Below are positions 37,450 through 49,931 of a stretch of DNA of 64,000 nt, piece by piece; the stretch's first letter is position 1; every line of letters begins with the position of its first letter. The notes under the pieces were generated by a model that was given only the letters and a program-made list of their open reading frames with translations, had not been told where the DNA came from and made no database searches. The position numbers and the translations under genes were made by a program. This DNA is from Larimichthys crocea (Eukaryota > Chordata > Actinopteri > Sciaenidae): assembly GCF_000972845.2 (NCBI RefSeq), contig NC_040016.1:16034368-16098367 (forward strand), read 5' to 3'.

Positions 37450-37854
37450 CACAGCTTCTCCTCAGCAGAGACTTTTAAGCTCCCTCTTTTTCCTCCTCCT
37501 TCTACTCTGCCTCCTCGTCTCGCCCACTGGCACTCTACTGAGATCATTAAAGCCAGCACTGTGTACTCTTTAAAGACAGGGCACCACCTCTTTATCTCTT
37601 TGAAAGAAAAATCACAGTGTTAAACTTTGAACTTGTTTTTTTTTTTTTTTAACTCGTTGGTTTTGGTGAGAGTTTTCGGACATCGAGATGAAAGCTCTGG
37701 TGATCTGCAAAATAGTACGGAAAGAGATATTCACCAGAATTGCCCTTTAGTTTGAAGGGAGAACGTTTCCTGGAAGCTATGAGACTGTTTTCAGAGCAGA
37801 ACATTATGTAGGTAGGGTTAAACCATGCCAAGGCAAACTGTCAGACAAACATGT

Positions 37855-37916
37855 ATTTATTTAAGGAGGAGATATTTATGTATTTATTTGTTTTTATGTA
37901 TTTATTTATTTATTTA
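37855..37916 (+). promoter_or_regulatory. cdh24: AU-rich element in the 3'UTR
   Basis: Eight ATTTA pentamers begin at 37855, 37859, 37874, 37882, 37900, 37904, 37908 and 37912, several overlapping to give TTATTTATT nonamers. Such clusters in mRNA recruit decay or stabilising proteins (the ARE class), so this is a likely control point for cdh24 mRNA stability. It could also be read as a simple ATTT repeat. Confidence 0.6.
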
Positions 37917-38693
37917 CACCATGATCACTATGGTAACTGCAACAATGAACTAAAAAGTATGGGGAAGAGGACATTATAAAAAGGAGAAAAGAAAGAAACA
38001 AACAAACAAACAAAGAAACAAAGACTGTGGTGGCAGAGGACTCTACAGATGCAGAGGTGACATCTGGGTCATATGAAAATTACATTCTGGAAATATTTGT
38101 ATTTATTTTCTATTACCACTTTTGTAAAATAACTAACTTAAATGGCTGGATGAAAAGCTGAGGCATATAGAAAGGGAACGGATGGAGTGAAATTGCAGAA
38201 GAAAAGAAATCTGCCAGGTCGGTCAGAATGACATACTTTTGCTGTATTTTAGTGATTTATAAAGGCTTTTGGGAGTCACAAACTGGGGACAATTCTGTGT
38301 TAACAATTTTTTTCTTATCCTCTCCACAGCCAATTGTAAGGCAATAAGGCACAAACCGCGACAGTGATTTAAGACTAAACAAAATTACTGTTTCATGGAA
38401 TTGGCTGGTGGCCAGCTTTGTCCCACAGGGAGATAATTTTCATTCCAGGTTTGTGTGAGAATGTGTACAATATGTTCAATTTATTTTATATCCTGAGATA
38501 TTTGATTTTGCTTTTGATATTTTATTTCCTTTCATGGAGGGGGGGGGGGGCTTAGCCACAAGAGGGAGAGGGTTATTATGATGAATGGACTGGTCACATC
38601 CATCTGATATTCACAACCTATTCAATGTTGACCTTAACTTGCAAATGTATGGAAAACTTTAAAAAAAAAAAAAAGAAAAAAGAAATGAAAACA

Positions 38694-38746
38694 AATAAAT
38701 ATTTAATTTTTTTGGTAAAAATCTACATCTCGCTGTGTGCAATAAA
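38694..38746 (+). terminator. cdh24: Polyadenylation signals (two AATAAA)
   Basis: AATAAA occurs at 38694-38699 and again at 38741-38746. A GT-rich stretch (GCTGTGTGC, 38731-38739) follows the first. The position, about 1.25 kb after the stop, makes these the best candidates for the end of the transcript. Confidence 0.65.
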
Positions 38747-39751
38747 CTAAATTACTCAGCAAGTCGGATCACAGTGATGAAGTAAATAGAGCATCCCTGT
38801 TACTAATTATTGGTTACCACTTGTTTGCTGACAATGTCTCTTGAATTATGAATAATTGTGGAGCTAGCTTGTGTTTACACCAGGGGTAGACTCAGAGAAT
38901 AGTCCTAGATGGAAACAAACAGACCATATGACAGGCCGCAGACAAACAAAGACTCTCTTCTCAGCATGGCTCCCTCCTGGCTGCCTTCTACTGTTGTAAT
39001 TGTCGTAATCATCAGAGGATGCTCAGGCATAAGAAACTGCTTTCATCTTTATGATCTGCTGCTAGCATGACCAGTCAGACAGTGATTGGGATTCATATTC
39101 AGTTGCTTTCACAACTGTGTTTGAAAAGAAAACACCTTTTTTCATTATTAGATCTACTGTATCAACTGATTGCTGAGAGCTGACATCCGGACTGTGTTTC
39201 GAACATAAATTATCCATCACTGCTTAACAAAAAAAAGCTTTCTCCAGACGTTGTGTTCTGTTATGGAGCTGAAATGGCAGCAGCTTGTAAAAATACAAAA
39301 TATTGCAGCTGTCACAGTAAGTGATAATTAGCCGACATTAGCAAATTCAAGACATGCTCATTTTACAATAGTGTTGAAAGCTATGTGATAACAAACTGAC
39401 ATTTTGTGGTTTTATTGATAATTTAAAAAGGCGAATTCACCAAGAACGTGGACAAATAGTTTGGATATGTGTGTGAAGTAATTAAGTTGGGTTATAGTTC
39501 AAATTTAAATTGATTTCACAATTTAAATCACATTTTGCATCACTGCCTTCATTAATATTCAGCATATCCTGTTATACTGTATTGACCTATACTGTACTGC
39601 ATCTAGTGTATACATTTGTTCGTGTATCTTTGCCAAGGAGTGATTTGGCCATCCATTATTAATCATAGCTTTTTGCCCAACAGCATTTGCAAACTGACAA
39701 GCAAATGTCACAGTTTGGATGGATGTACACAAATGTAGGTCAGCATGAGCT

Positions 39752-39795
39752 ACATGTATTTACCAACCCCTGTACAGGGGGTGGTAAATACATGT
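39752..39795. repeat. 44 bp palindrome with one mismatch
   Basis: The left half starts ACATGTATTTACCA and the right half ends TGGTAAATACATGT. The centre is CCCCTGTACAGGGG. Position 15 (A) faces position 30 (G) and is the only mismatch of 22 pairs. There is no loop, so it is a cruciform-type palindrome rather than a typical stem-loop. Confidence 0.95.
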
Positions 39796-40728
39796 GTGCC
39801 TATAAAGAAACTCTGTACAAGCCACCCGGATGGTCATACAGTAGGTCATGTGACTAATGTTGTAAAAGCTGAGGTTAAAGTTCAAGTATATATTTAGCGG
39901 AAGAAAGTTCCCCTGGTCGCTTCAGTCCTGTTTCGCCTGCAAACAAGCCCTTCATTCATCTTCCATCATTGTCAGGGAAAATGTCATTCCTTAGTGATGG
40001 TCTGCACATGTGAACGTAAAAATGTGTTTCAATAAATCAGACCATTTCTCCCGAACTCCAAGGGCAACATGAGACCCATCATTAGTTATGCAGATAGATG
40101 TTTGGTGATTGACAGTTCTCTAGGGGGACAGCTGTGTGCACATAAAATATCCTTTTCTCTCAGTTCTTGGCTGGGTAATGACAATTGATTAAACATTGGG
40201 GGGAAATATGAATCGCACAGCAGAAAATATCAATCATATATTGCCAAATAGCTGAATAGCATTAGTTATTTACTTTTCAGACACCCTCAAAAGAAAGCTT
40301 TCACCTTCACCAGGCTAACAACAAATCCATTTAGCAAAGATACACTGCATAAGCAATCCTGACTCTACCGCAACAAATGCAGCTCTCTGACAAGCTGAAT
40401 TAATAAAGTGACTATTATGGCCATTGACTCTTTACAAAAACTGCACTCAAGTAGAGAATTGTTCGAGCATGCGTTTCATGTACAAAATGACACCTTTTCC
40501 AAGTCCAGACAAGCACAACATTTAAAGCTTGGATAATGGCAATTACTTTTTTATGTTGTTTTATATTCAATCAAAAACAATAATACCATTTATTTGTATA
40601 ATGCTTAAAAAACTCTATAAGTGCTCGAAAATCAAATGAAACAACCATGTGGGATGAAACATAAAATAATGTAAAGTACAGGATAAAAGAAAAAAAAAGG
40701 ATAAAGGCATCAAAAAACAGCATGCTTT

Positions 40729-40955
40729 CATTTTCTAAACCACTTAGCCTGTTTAGGGTCACAGTGGGGGAGACTTTTCCAGCATGCATTTAACAAAAAG
40801 CAGGCTGCACTCTGGACAGGTTACTGGTCACATCAACGGGCTGATAAATCTACCTACAGGTAACTTAGAGTTTCTTTTTCACCTGCGTGGCTTTGGACGG
40901 CTGGAAGAAAAACCCGCGCAGGAACGTGGATAACATGCAAACCTGAGAGAGAAAA
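40729..40955 (-). mobile_element. V-SINE-like repeat, minus strand, degraded
   Basis: On the minus strand it reads a GTTTGCATG-like start, GGGTTTTTCTTCCAGCCGTCC, AAACTCTAAGTTACCTGTAGG and CAGTAACCTGTCCAGAGTGC, then a tail whose complement is CATTTTCTAAACCACTTAGC followed by AGGGTCACAGTGGGGG. Both the conserved V-SINE centre and the tail are familiar from fish repeats. Confidence 0.65.
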
Positions 40956-41019
40956 GTATCAGGACCTTTTCGCTTTGAGGCAATTGTGTCCCCATCAAAT
41001 AATAATACGTCTACAAAAA

Positions 41020-41285
41020 TACATTTTAAGCCTTTAAGATGATATTGATTCTGTTATTGCCTGAGCTCCTCAGGCAGGTTGTTCCAAATCACAGAGGCCC
41101 TGATGAAAAAAGCCTGGTTACCCCTTCATTTGATTCTGAATGTTGAATCAGCCAGAAGGCTCCTGCTGGAGGATCAGAGGCTGTGCACTGGCTCATAGAG
41201 ACATAAAATATGTGCAATATAGCCAGAGGGCAGACCTCACCAGGCTTTAAAGGTGATCAGTAAAATTTACTTTAGAGTGACGATT
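41020..41285. mobile_element. Interspersed repeat fragment (unnamed)
   Basis: GCCTGAGCTCCTCAGGCAGG, TTGTTCCAAATCACAGAGGC, AGGATCAGAGGCTGTGCACT, GACATAAAATATGTGCAAT and CAGGCTTTAAAGGTGATCAG read like a repeat I have seen in many fish genomes. The superfamily is not certain. Confidence 0.5.
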
Positions 41286-41302
41286 TTAGCTTTCTATTTA
41301 TC

Positions 41303-41398
41303 ATATATATATATATTATATATATATATAATATATATTATTATATATATATATATATATTTATATATTATATATATATATATATACACACACACACA
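41303..41398. repeat. AT-rich microsatellite with (CA)6 end
   Basis: Imperfect TATATA runs with TTA interruptions, ending in ACACACACACAC. Confidence 0.93.
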
Positions 41399-42049
41399 GA
41401 ATTACATTTAGTCTGAACAGGGTGGGTCTAACTCCATCTCCATCTTGCACATTTTTTTCATATTACCAAGGGTTGCAAGGATTGTAAGTATTGCTGATGC
41501 CACTGGGAATCACCAGTTTTATGCAGGTTTCATCTGCTTGCTGTTCTCTTCTTTTAGTATAGTTGGTCTGTGTGGATGAGTCCCTCTGGCTATCACAACT
41601 CCCCCACACAAAGCTTTACTCTACACAGACAAGTTCCCAAAATGACTCAAAAATGGTCAAGAGCCAAAGTAAGCCAACAACCAGGTGAGATATGCTGCAC
41701 ATCGGAAGTCTAAAAGACCCAGATATTTTCGTCAAGTATGGACTCCAGTGAAATGTATTTTCTTGTTTCTTCTCGATGTGTGAGGCAACTTTCATGTCAT
41801 GCTAGCTAAGAGAACATTATAACATGTTACGGTTTATAGAAGCTTGCAGCTATTTTTCAAAAGTTGAATTCTGAATGATCAATTATGACAAAGTGCTAAT
41901 GTCTGAATGAAAAGTGTGTCTGAAAACCAACTTCTACAACAATTACAGGTTATGCAATGGATTAGAGCATCATATTGCTGAATCGTATGATGACTTTGTA
42001 CATGGATGTTACAAAACCTTCATTGTACATGAACTTTTTATTGTATAGT

Positions 42050-42175
42050 AGCAGCTGAAGATAGCAGGAAGATGGGGAGAGAGAGGGGGAATGACATGCA
42101 GTGAATGGCCACAGGTCGGATTCAAACCCTGGGCTGCTGCAGCAAGGACTGAGCCTCCGTACATGGGGGCGCCTC
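42050..42175 (-). mobile_element. tRNA-like SINE fragment, minus strand
   Basis: On the plus strand the repeat reads AGATGGGGAGAGAGAGGGGG, AATGACATGCAGTGAATGGC, CACAGGTCGGATTCAAACCC and AAGGACTGAGCCTCCGTACA. Its complement carries GGGTTTGAATCCGACC, close to a pol III B box. This is a familiar teleost SINE. The A-box end is missing or decayed after 42170. Confidence 0.72.
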
Positions 42176-44694
42176 TATTGTACATGTATTATCCACAGCA
42201 TTTGCAGCAAGTTTGCTATAGAAGAACATTGCTTTACACATTCTTGAGGTGAGTATATGTACAGTATGTTTAGCCTATGAAATTTTTTTTGGTGCTGTTT
42301 AATCAGGAATTGAAGGAAGGAGAGTGTGGAGGAGCTACATTTACTTTGCCTGACTACTGTCTTTGTAATACATTATGCAAGTACTTCTTTGGTATCCTGT
42401 GTATGTTTTTCAACAGGTGCACTTAAACGACCAGTGCGCCACCAGGTGTTGGTGATTTGTACCTTACCAAGTGGGATTTGTGGGAGGGATGGTTCTGTGG
42501 GTTCTTTCTTCACATATCAAATTAATTTTTCCTTTTCAGCTAATGTAAAACAATCTCTCTCAATCTCTACTAACTGTACAGTTAAAACTTGAGGGAAAAA
42601 CACATAGTGGCTGTGGTCAAATACTTCAGTTGTTTGTTTTGCGTGACACTTGCTAACGTCTGGGTGGTTTTGGTCAAGGCGTATTTAAAGCAGCTGTTTC
42701 CTTGGTAACAGTCTGTGTGCAGAGGGAACCTGTCTCTGTCTTTGTGTTGTTCTTTGTTCAACCTAACATTGAATGAAGCAGAGTGAAAAAAACGGAGCTC
42801 TAAACCAAAGTTCTGGATGGTTGGTCTTATTGTTGTTGCTTCAATCCTCACAGATCTTTTGACCCCACAAACTTACAAAGGGGTTTCCAAATGCATTTCC
42901 AACCAGAGCTTTAAGGAAAAAAAAAACTTTGGGTATTATCATACATGCAGCCTTCACATTTTCAAATTATCACATGGACAATAACAAACATTCTTCCATT
43001 AAATATGTTTGAAGATTCTACTAATATTCCCACCTGCTGTTTTGTAGCACTCAAATTCAAGTGTGTGGACCTGATTTAGAGGTCAGTGATGAATCATAAC
43101 TCATTGTACATTGGTGTTGCAGAAGACAATTGATTTTACGCTGAAATCAATCACGCTGTCTCTTTTTTACTTCATTTGAGGTTGCCTTTACAGCAACTTT
43201 CACTTTAGATAAAGGTGGACATCTCGCTGTGGCCTCATTATACTGGAACAAGGCACAAGGATTCTTTTTTTTTTACATATTGGTAACATGCAAAAATAGG
43301 ATTACAATAAAATCATTGCAGTGTTGCTCACACTGTTACTGAGATGAGGAAACAAACTCATCAACATGGAGAATATTCATGAAAACTAGATCTTTAATCA
43401 GAAGCTATAGTTGCTGGAAATTGTAGTATATCTAAACTGTATATAAATGCATTCACAAAGCTGAGGACAACCATGTTTGTCATCATAGGCCCCAACAACA
43501 AAACACTACTTGGTTGCCCTTGAAGCCCCATGCAGCAGGAACTAGTCTACAGATTCTGATTCAGTGCCTGGACCACATGGTGCATACTAATATTCTTTAT
43601 TCCAGCCATTTAACCAGCACCTTGCAGAGGCTTATCCAAGGAGACTTATGGGCCCATACCTACATGTCAAAAGTTGTCTTATTGAACACGCAGCACTTCA
43701 TCAGTGATGTTCACATTTAAGATTTATGGATGAATTAATGGGTGTCCAGGTAATTGATCTCTCTACTGGGAGATGTTTCAAGCAAGTCTCTTTTCCCACA
43801 GGGAGGTTGACTGAGTCTCTTAAGTCATACCGTATTGGTCTCTGTGCAATAGTAAGAAGACACAGAGAGCATATATCCACTCATACAGAGGTGTTCTTCC
43901 ACTATCCTCTGCAATTTCTTGCCCCAGTTGGATCAATTGTCCTCTAAATGGACATCGTAACTCAGCTCAGGGTTGATAAAGTACCAAACTTGTCAAGGGC
44001 AATGGTAGAGCAGTCTTATGTTTCCCAAAATGTGTATTTGTTGACTATGCTTTTTGTTAAATCACTCTTTAAAGCATGTTTAGTTTGTTTGTTTGCTCTT
44101 GACTCAGTTTTTTGGGTACAAATTTCTGTGAGCTCTCTCTCCCTTGATTTGACTATTCAGATATTTCTAGTGGTCCTACAGACATGAGCTACCAAACAAT
44201 GACCAATCACTTGAACCTGCAGTCAACATACAACAACAATACTAAATAAATTCTAGTAAATGGTAACTTAACAGTGATAAACAGACTTGTACTGGCAGAT
44301 TGGTTATGCTTGTCAACACTGTTTTCACACTTGTGATATAATTGACTATAAAACAGCATTTGGCACAAGATATGTTGTGGAGACAGGGCATGTGACAAAT
44401 TTCCCGTGATTTTTAATAGAAATTCATCAATTCTGTTGCAGTTCATTACTATTCATGAGCAGAAGATGCTATGAGGTCATCTCAATGAAAAGAGCTTTGA
44501 AAAAGAGTCTCTGAAGTGGCTATTTCAACAATGGACTTAGAGAGCTGTGGTCTGCTTTATTTTCACTCTTTATAAATCACATGTGCTTGCATTAATAAGA
44601 GTAATCTAGGTTTGGTCATTCAAGTGGTTGAACAAAACAGAGCAGGAAGAGATTGTGTTTATTAATAATAATAACAACTTCTGGGTGGAATTTG

Positions 44695-44835
44695 AATGTT
44701 CTTCCTGTGGTCGGGCGTTTTCTCACACAGTCCAAAGACAGGTAGGTAAATTGAAAACTCTGCTGTTTGGTGTGAAGGCAAGTGTGACCGTGATTATCTG
44801 TCTACTCTTAATGTGTGATATACTGGTGACCTATC
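44695..44835 (+). mobile_element. V-SINE-like repeat fragment
   Basis: GAATGTTCTTCCTGTGG, TTTTCTCACACAGTCCAAAG and ACAGGTAGGTAAATTG, followed by GTGTGACCGTGATTATCTGT and ATACTGGTGACCTATCTAC, give the conserved order of the V-SINE centre and tail in degraded form. Confidence 0.6.
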
Positions 44836-44984
44836 TACACTCCTAGTACAAGGTTGAGTTGTGGTTGGAACTGTACCTTAGAGTGCATAAACTTATGGCA
44901 AGGGATAAGGTAAAGCCAGGTCAAGAGTTGGAGTGCTTCAATACACAGCCTTTTAATCAGACCAAATTTGACCAAACCTGACCA

Positions 44985-45120
44985 AGAACAAGTCTTTAAA
45001 ACATTCCAAGGAATAGTTGAAACTTTGGGAAATGTGCGTATTTGTTTCCTTGCCACGAATTCAAAGGTTTGTATGGTAAATCTGAAGCTACATAAATGCT
45101 GCGTCCATGGTGTTGAAAGG
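44985..45120 (+). mobile_element. Fragment of a common percomorph repeat
   Basis: GGAATAGTTGAAACTTTGGG, AAATGTGCGTATTTGTTTCC and GTATGGTAAATCTGAAGCTAC are the start of a repeat found widely in percomorph genomes. A longer copy of the same family lies on the other strand at 52225-52515. Confidence 0.65.
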
Positions 45121-48100
45121 TGCACTCAGTCGGTCAGTCTGCTCAAATAATTGTTCCCCATCCTGATGAAAATATTGTGTTATTATTATATTGTGTGCAT
45201 AATCACGTGCATGCAAATGCAGTACACCTTTGGGTCCTAGTTTGAGGGGGATGAAAATATATAGTCACCCTACACGTACCACCTTTACACCAATGTAAAC
45301 GTAGTTCTAGTTCTGGCTGGTTCAACTTGTGAACCCTTTAATAAACGCATCACTTTTTTCACAGGGTAGAGAGAGTCATTGTATGTCTGTTAGCATCGTT
45401 TTCTTATCAACATTGGTGGCAACTTCAGCCACAATCTTCAGCCGTTTGTGTCAGCATTACCTGAGTATGGTAATGCAAATTTTCAAACTGTATTAATTAA
45501 CAGATTTTAATAATTCCTGTTCTATTTGTGTTTGAAGATGTCTAAACTGTCATAACTTGCATTATGTTTGATTAGGCATAATCAAGCAGAACTGTAGAAA
45601 TGTATTGGGTCACTAAAATAAAACATTAAAAAAGTGTAATAAACAAACAAAACAAACGTATATTAGTGTAGCTAATATGGGATTTAGCCTGACCGTCACC
45701 ATGAGCCCAAGCAAAGCACTCGTGTCTGGCTCGTTCTGCAGCAAATCATCATTCATGTCCTTGCTGTTCTGCAAGAACCTCACATCTGTCCTCTCTGGAT
45801 ATCCCAGAAGCTCCACATTGTTGCACTGTTATAAATAATGTACTGAAGCTTAACTAATGTATGACACATAGTAATTTGATGGTGGATCTGTCATTAATTT
45901 CTGTTAGCAAGGATACCTTATTGTGATGTCATGTGATTAGTTCACCCTTGATAGATCATCAGTTACGAAATGCTAATATACAGATATGTTTCACATTAAT
46001 TGATGCCACCAAATTAGCTGGATTCCGGTTACATAAAACTTTATTTCTGACCTCTCACAGACAAACACATAAATGCAGTTACAAGAATACCTGTACGTAA
46101 CTGCAATCCGGCTAACTTGATAAACATAATTCATGATAAACACTGCATTATGTTATGTATTCAATCATCAGGAGTCAGAAGCTTCATGTTTTTTCTATCA
46201 GGGAGTCATATGAGTGATAGGCCCTACCAGTCTTGTCATCTAACTATCGGCTAGAGAGCAAAACTATAAAAAACTCTGATTTGGATTTGTCATAATTTAT
46301 GTTCAGTTCATAATAAATCAACACCTTCTCCATGCAGCAAGGTCTTTTGAGAAATATGTGCTTTAGTGGATTCACTTGCCTTAAAAAAGTCACATTTCAA
46401 TGTACTAAAAACACTAGAATCAGACTATAAAATAAGCACCTAACCAACTGTCACCAGGCTGATAAAATAGAAAATATTTCCAGAAAATACAGACCGCATG
46501 ACCTTAGTACATTATTCATTCATATAATATTCTTTGACCTTGTGAAATAAAAAAAAGAACTAGTACTTTAAATGCCCCAAAACTCTTCGAAATCATCTCA
46601 ATTTTCTCAGTTTCTTACTATGAGTAATGGGTGTCCTACATGAACTCTACAGTATATTTTGCCAAAGTTAAACAGTTTGGGTTATTATCAGTTGTTTGAG
46701 ATGTGTGGGACTCAGCTGGATTAAAGTGATCTCATGTACATCTGTGTATCAATCAGCATTTAGCAACATTTAAATTCAAATGTGTTGACAGGTGGTGGGC
46801 TGTGTGGTCATCGGCAGTCATATCTGATTAAACCACACCCACACAGTTCTGATGAAACAGATTAACATTTTTGAGTGTTAAACTCTTAATTATTTGTTTA
46901 ACTTTGATTCTTAGCAAAGTAGTCATTAATATTTACTCAGAGGAATACTAAGATTGGAAACCAAGTTTTTCTGAGGATTTTCCGAGAAGTGTTTTTCTTT
47001 GCCTGAGTGTAAGAGTGAAGCGTGCAGTGCTTCTTCAAATGGTGTGCTATGCAGTAAGGATGCTTTTTTGTTCAGACCTCCTTTCTACTTACCTGACATT
47101 TCAGGAAGCAGACATGAAGACTTAGCCTTCATACATTATTAACTGGATGGCAGCGGAGAGAAATTGCAGCAGTCTCCATCAATCCTCTGAGACGGTTTCA
47201 TGTCTTTTCTTGTTGAGTTGGAGTGGATTCAAGTCTGATGCTTATATAGAGTATGATCCTTGAACAAAGTCCATTAAATGTCCACTGATATGATAAGAAT
47301 GCATCTACAAAAAGCATAAAAGCATATAGTATAATGTCTGTTTTTTGCGTTTTACCATTCGTTCCATGAAGAATAATTACCCAAAATTACATGTGATGAA
47401 ATGTGAATGTGAAAAACATAGTTCACATAGAAACTAATTTAACTTTACTGAATTCACTGATGGACATTTATTCACATCCCATTTCTTCAATTTCTGTTAT
47501 ATTTGTGTCAACATTTGGGAGATCCCAGAATGGCACGTATTAGATGAAAGCAAACACATAATGGTACCCAGAACAGAGACATAAAAAATTACAGAATAAT
47601 TGGATGAGATTCTTTGTTGAAGGTTGCCAAGCATTACCATGATAATAGAAATGTAATTAGTAACAACACCTAGAAAGTAGAGGCTGTCACTAGGGTTGGC
47701 GACATTCTAATTTTCTTTTTTTCTTCTTTTTTTTATACACCAGCGATTAGCCAATTTGTGGTGTTGTAAGGCTCGCTGCGGCTTTGAATGAGTCTTTATA
47801 GCTTTGTCGAATGAAATAATGTGAACCGCCTATCTGGGTATTTTTGTACGTGCTGGAATTATGGGTTTATTGAAGCTGTATAATTGCATTTTATTGTTTC
47901 TTTCTTTCACCTCTCCCTTCCTCTTGTGGCTCATACCCCAACCGCCCTCAGAGGAAAGTCCTTTTTTATTTCTATTTTACTTCTTTACAGTAAATTTGAT
48001 CTCCTTTCATTATGCAAATCAATTTAATTTCGGCTAAAACCTGAAGAGAGTAAGTGAGGGAGACTTGGTGAGAGAGGAAGATGAATTAGAAAAAGATGAA

Positions 48101-49130
48101 AAGGAAATACAACAAAATGTATCTGGAATGAAGCATTGGCTTCTCCCTGGATCTAATTTCAATAGATTAAACCTCCACATTTTGTTTCCCATTCGGCCTT
48201 TTTATCCATGAAGCACTCCAAGTTGATTTAGGTTGACACCTGTTTTGCCCTAAAACAATTGCACTCCTTGCCCAATGTCAGAGGGTGAGAGACAGATGGA
48301 GCTTTAGGATAAACTGTCTCAGTGATTACCCTCTCTGTCTTGTACAGTAAGTCAACATTATAAATCTTAGCAGAGACAGTGGAACAGTATCAGCCAACTC
48401 TAAAAGCCAATTACTTTCTCAATGACCTTGCTCATGTAATATTTACAGCGATATAGTGGATTCTACTTACTTCAAGTCTATGAAATAATAGAATTATTAT
48501 CTTACATTTTCAGTATTGTTGTGTAATGTGGCTGCTCTGTGACAAGAAATGTGGATGCGGCAGCACAACCATGAAATGTTTTTTCTTTGTTTTCTCATTT
48601 CACATACTCAGGATGTCCTTTAAAAGATTTCCTTTTCTATTTTTCTTTTTTTTTTTATTATTTGCTTTGATGTTCATTAAATGCAGACTACTCATTCTCA
48701 CATAGTTTGGCTTGTTTACCGCTCGAATTTTCTCTAAATTGCAGCTCTTTTCCTCCTACACCCTTGACAAATTTAATTACTATTACCAGTTCACAATCAA
48801 GCAGTTTGCTAAGTGATGTGAAGGCAACAGGCCAGACCCCATGTTGAGAAGGTTGTAGCTCCTCTCCACATGAAACCACCCAATGAGTGTGTGCATGCTT
48901 TTGATGTGTGTGGGTGTGTTTACGTGTATCTGTATGGACCCAGACAGTCGCTGGGGTTTGTACAAGCTGTCTCAGCTGGCCAGTCGCTGCCCACAACGAT
49001 CAAGTGGCTGCTCCAACACACATTTAGAAATTAATGCCATTGGCAAGGTTATTACTCACTCTCATGTGTCTTTATAATCCCCCTTTCTTCTCTACTTTTT
49101 GATCTATTCTTTCTGTATGAAAAATAATGA

Positions 49131-49190
49131 GGACGTCATTGCAGATACATCAAAGAGGTCAAACGTCATCTTCATACGTCAAACGTCATA
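49131..49190. promoter_or_regulatory. Cluster of four ACGTCA (CRE-like) sites
   Basis: ACGTCA starts at 49133, 49163, 49176 and 49183. Two sit in a repeated GTCAAACGTCAT word (49158-49169 and 49178-49189). ACGTCA is the CREB/ATF half site; the first is part of GACGTCA. Function is inferred only. Confidence 0.35.
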
Positions 49191-49825
49191 AGTGATTTGG
49201 TTTTGTATTTTAGTGCATAGCTGAATATTGATTCGTTTTATATTGTTCACCTAATGCTGATAGCCACATTTATACGAGCATATTGATCATGCAAGAACAA
49301 ATACTGCCAACTCCTATTTCATTTGACTTTCTTTTCAGGTACTGTCAGTAATTTTTTTTCAGAATTACATGTACAATGTTGTGCCTCCTGATAGAGGTGA
49401 GAGGTTCTGTGGTTCAAATGTGTATTGTAAATCTTGTTTCTTTGTTATGGTGACAAAGCTTCAAGGTCAGCTGCAGTCTCGGATGAAAAGAGGAGAAAGA
49501 GTAGTTCACAGAAGGAAGCTGGAAAAAAATCTGTGCAAACTTAGTCCACATGAGAGCATATTTTAAAATCATCTGTAAAACACCAGACAAATATTTTATA
49601 TTTCCTAAGTCTCTTGAGATAAAGTACTAGCTGTGTCTGTATTTAATTACTCATTTGTCTCTATCAGGAAGCTGTAAAAAGATTAAAAACACCTGCCACC
49701 TGCTCAGTGGTAGTGCTGCTAACGAGCGATAATAAGGAGCTGCTGAGGAGCACAAGCTTTGGGTCTACCTTACTACAGACATGTACACTAGTTTCATTAT
49801 TATGCATTTTACATTGCTGTTACAT

Positions 49826-49876
49826 TTATTAAAAGTTTTGACACACCTACTAATTCAAAGTTTTGCTTTCTTTACT

Positions 49877-49931
<55 letters not shown>

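Larger units (their letters stand above)
37450..38760 (+). other. cdh24: cdh24 3' untranslated region
   Basis: About 1.3 kb runs from the stop codon to the polyadenylation signals, with no open frame of note. It contains a pyrimidine-rich start, an AU-rich element at 37855-37916, an AAAC-type run near 37995-38025 and a G run at 38538-38550. The end is set by the signals at 38694 or 38741, and the exact cleavage site cannot be read from sequence. Confidence 0.75.

Noticed and set aside
37079..37573. 164-codon open frame on the plus strand
   Set aside because: It is a shifted-frame shadow of the cdh24 tail exon, and its composition is not protein-like.
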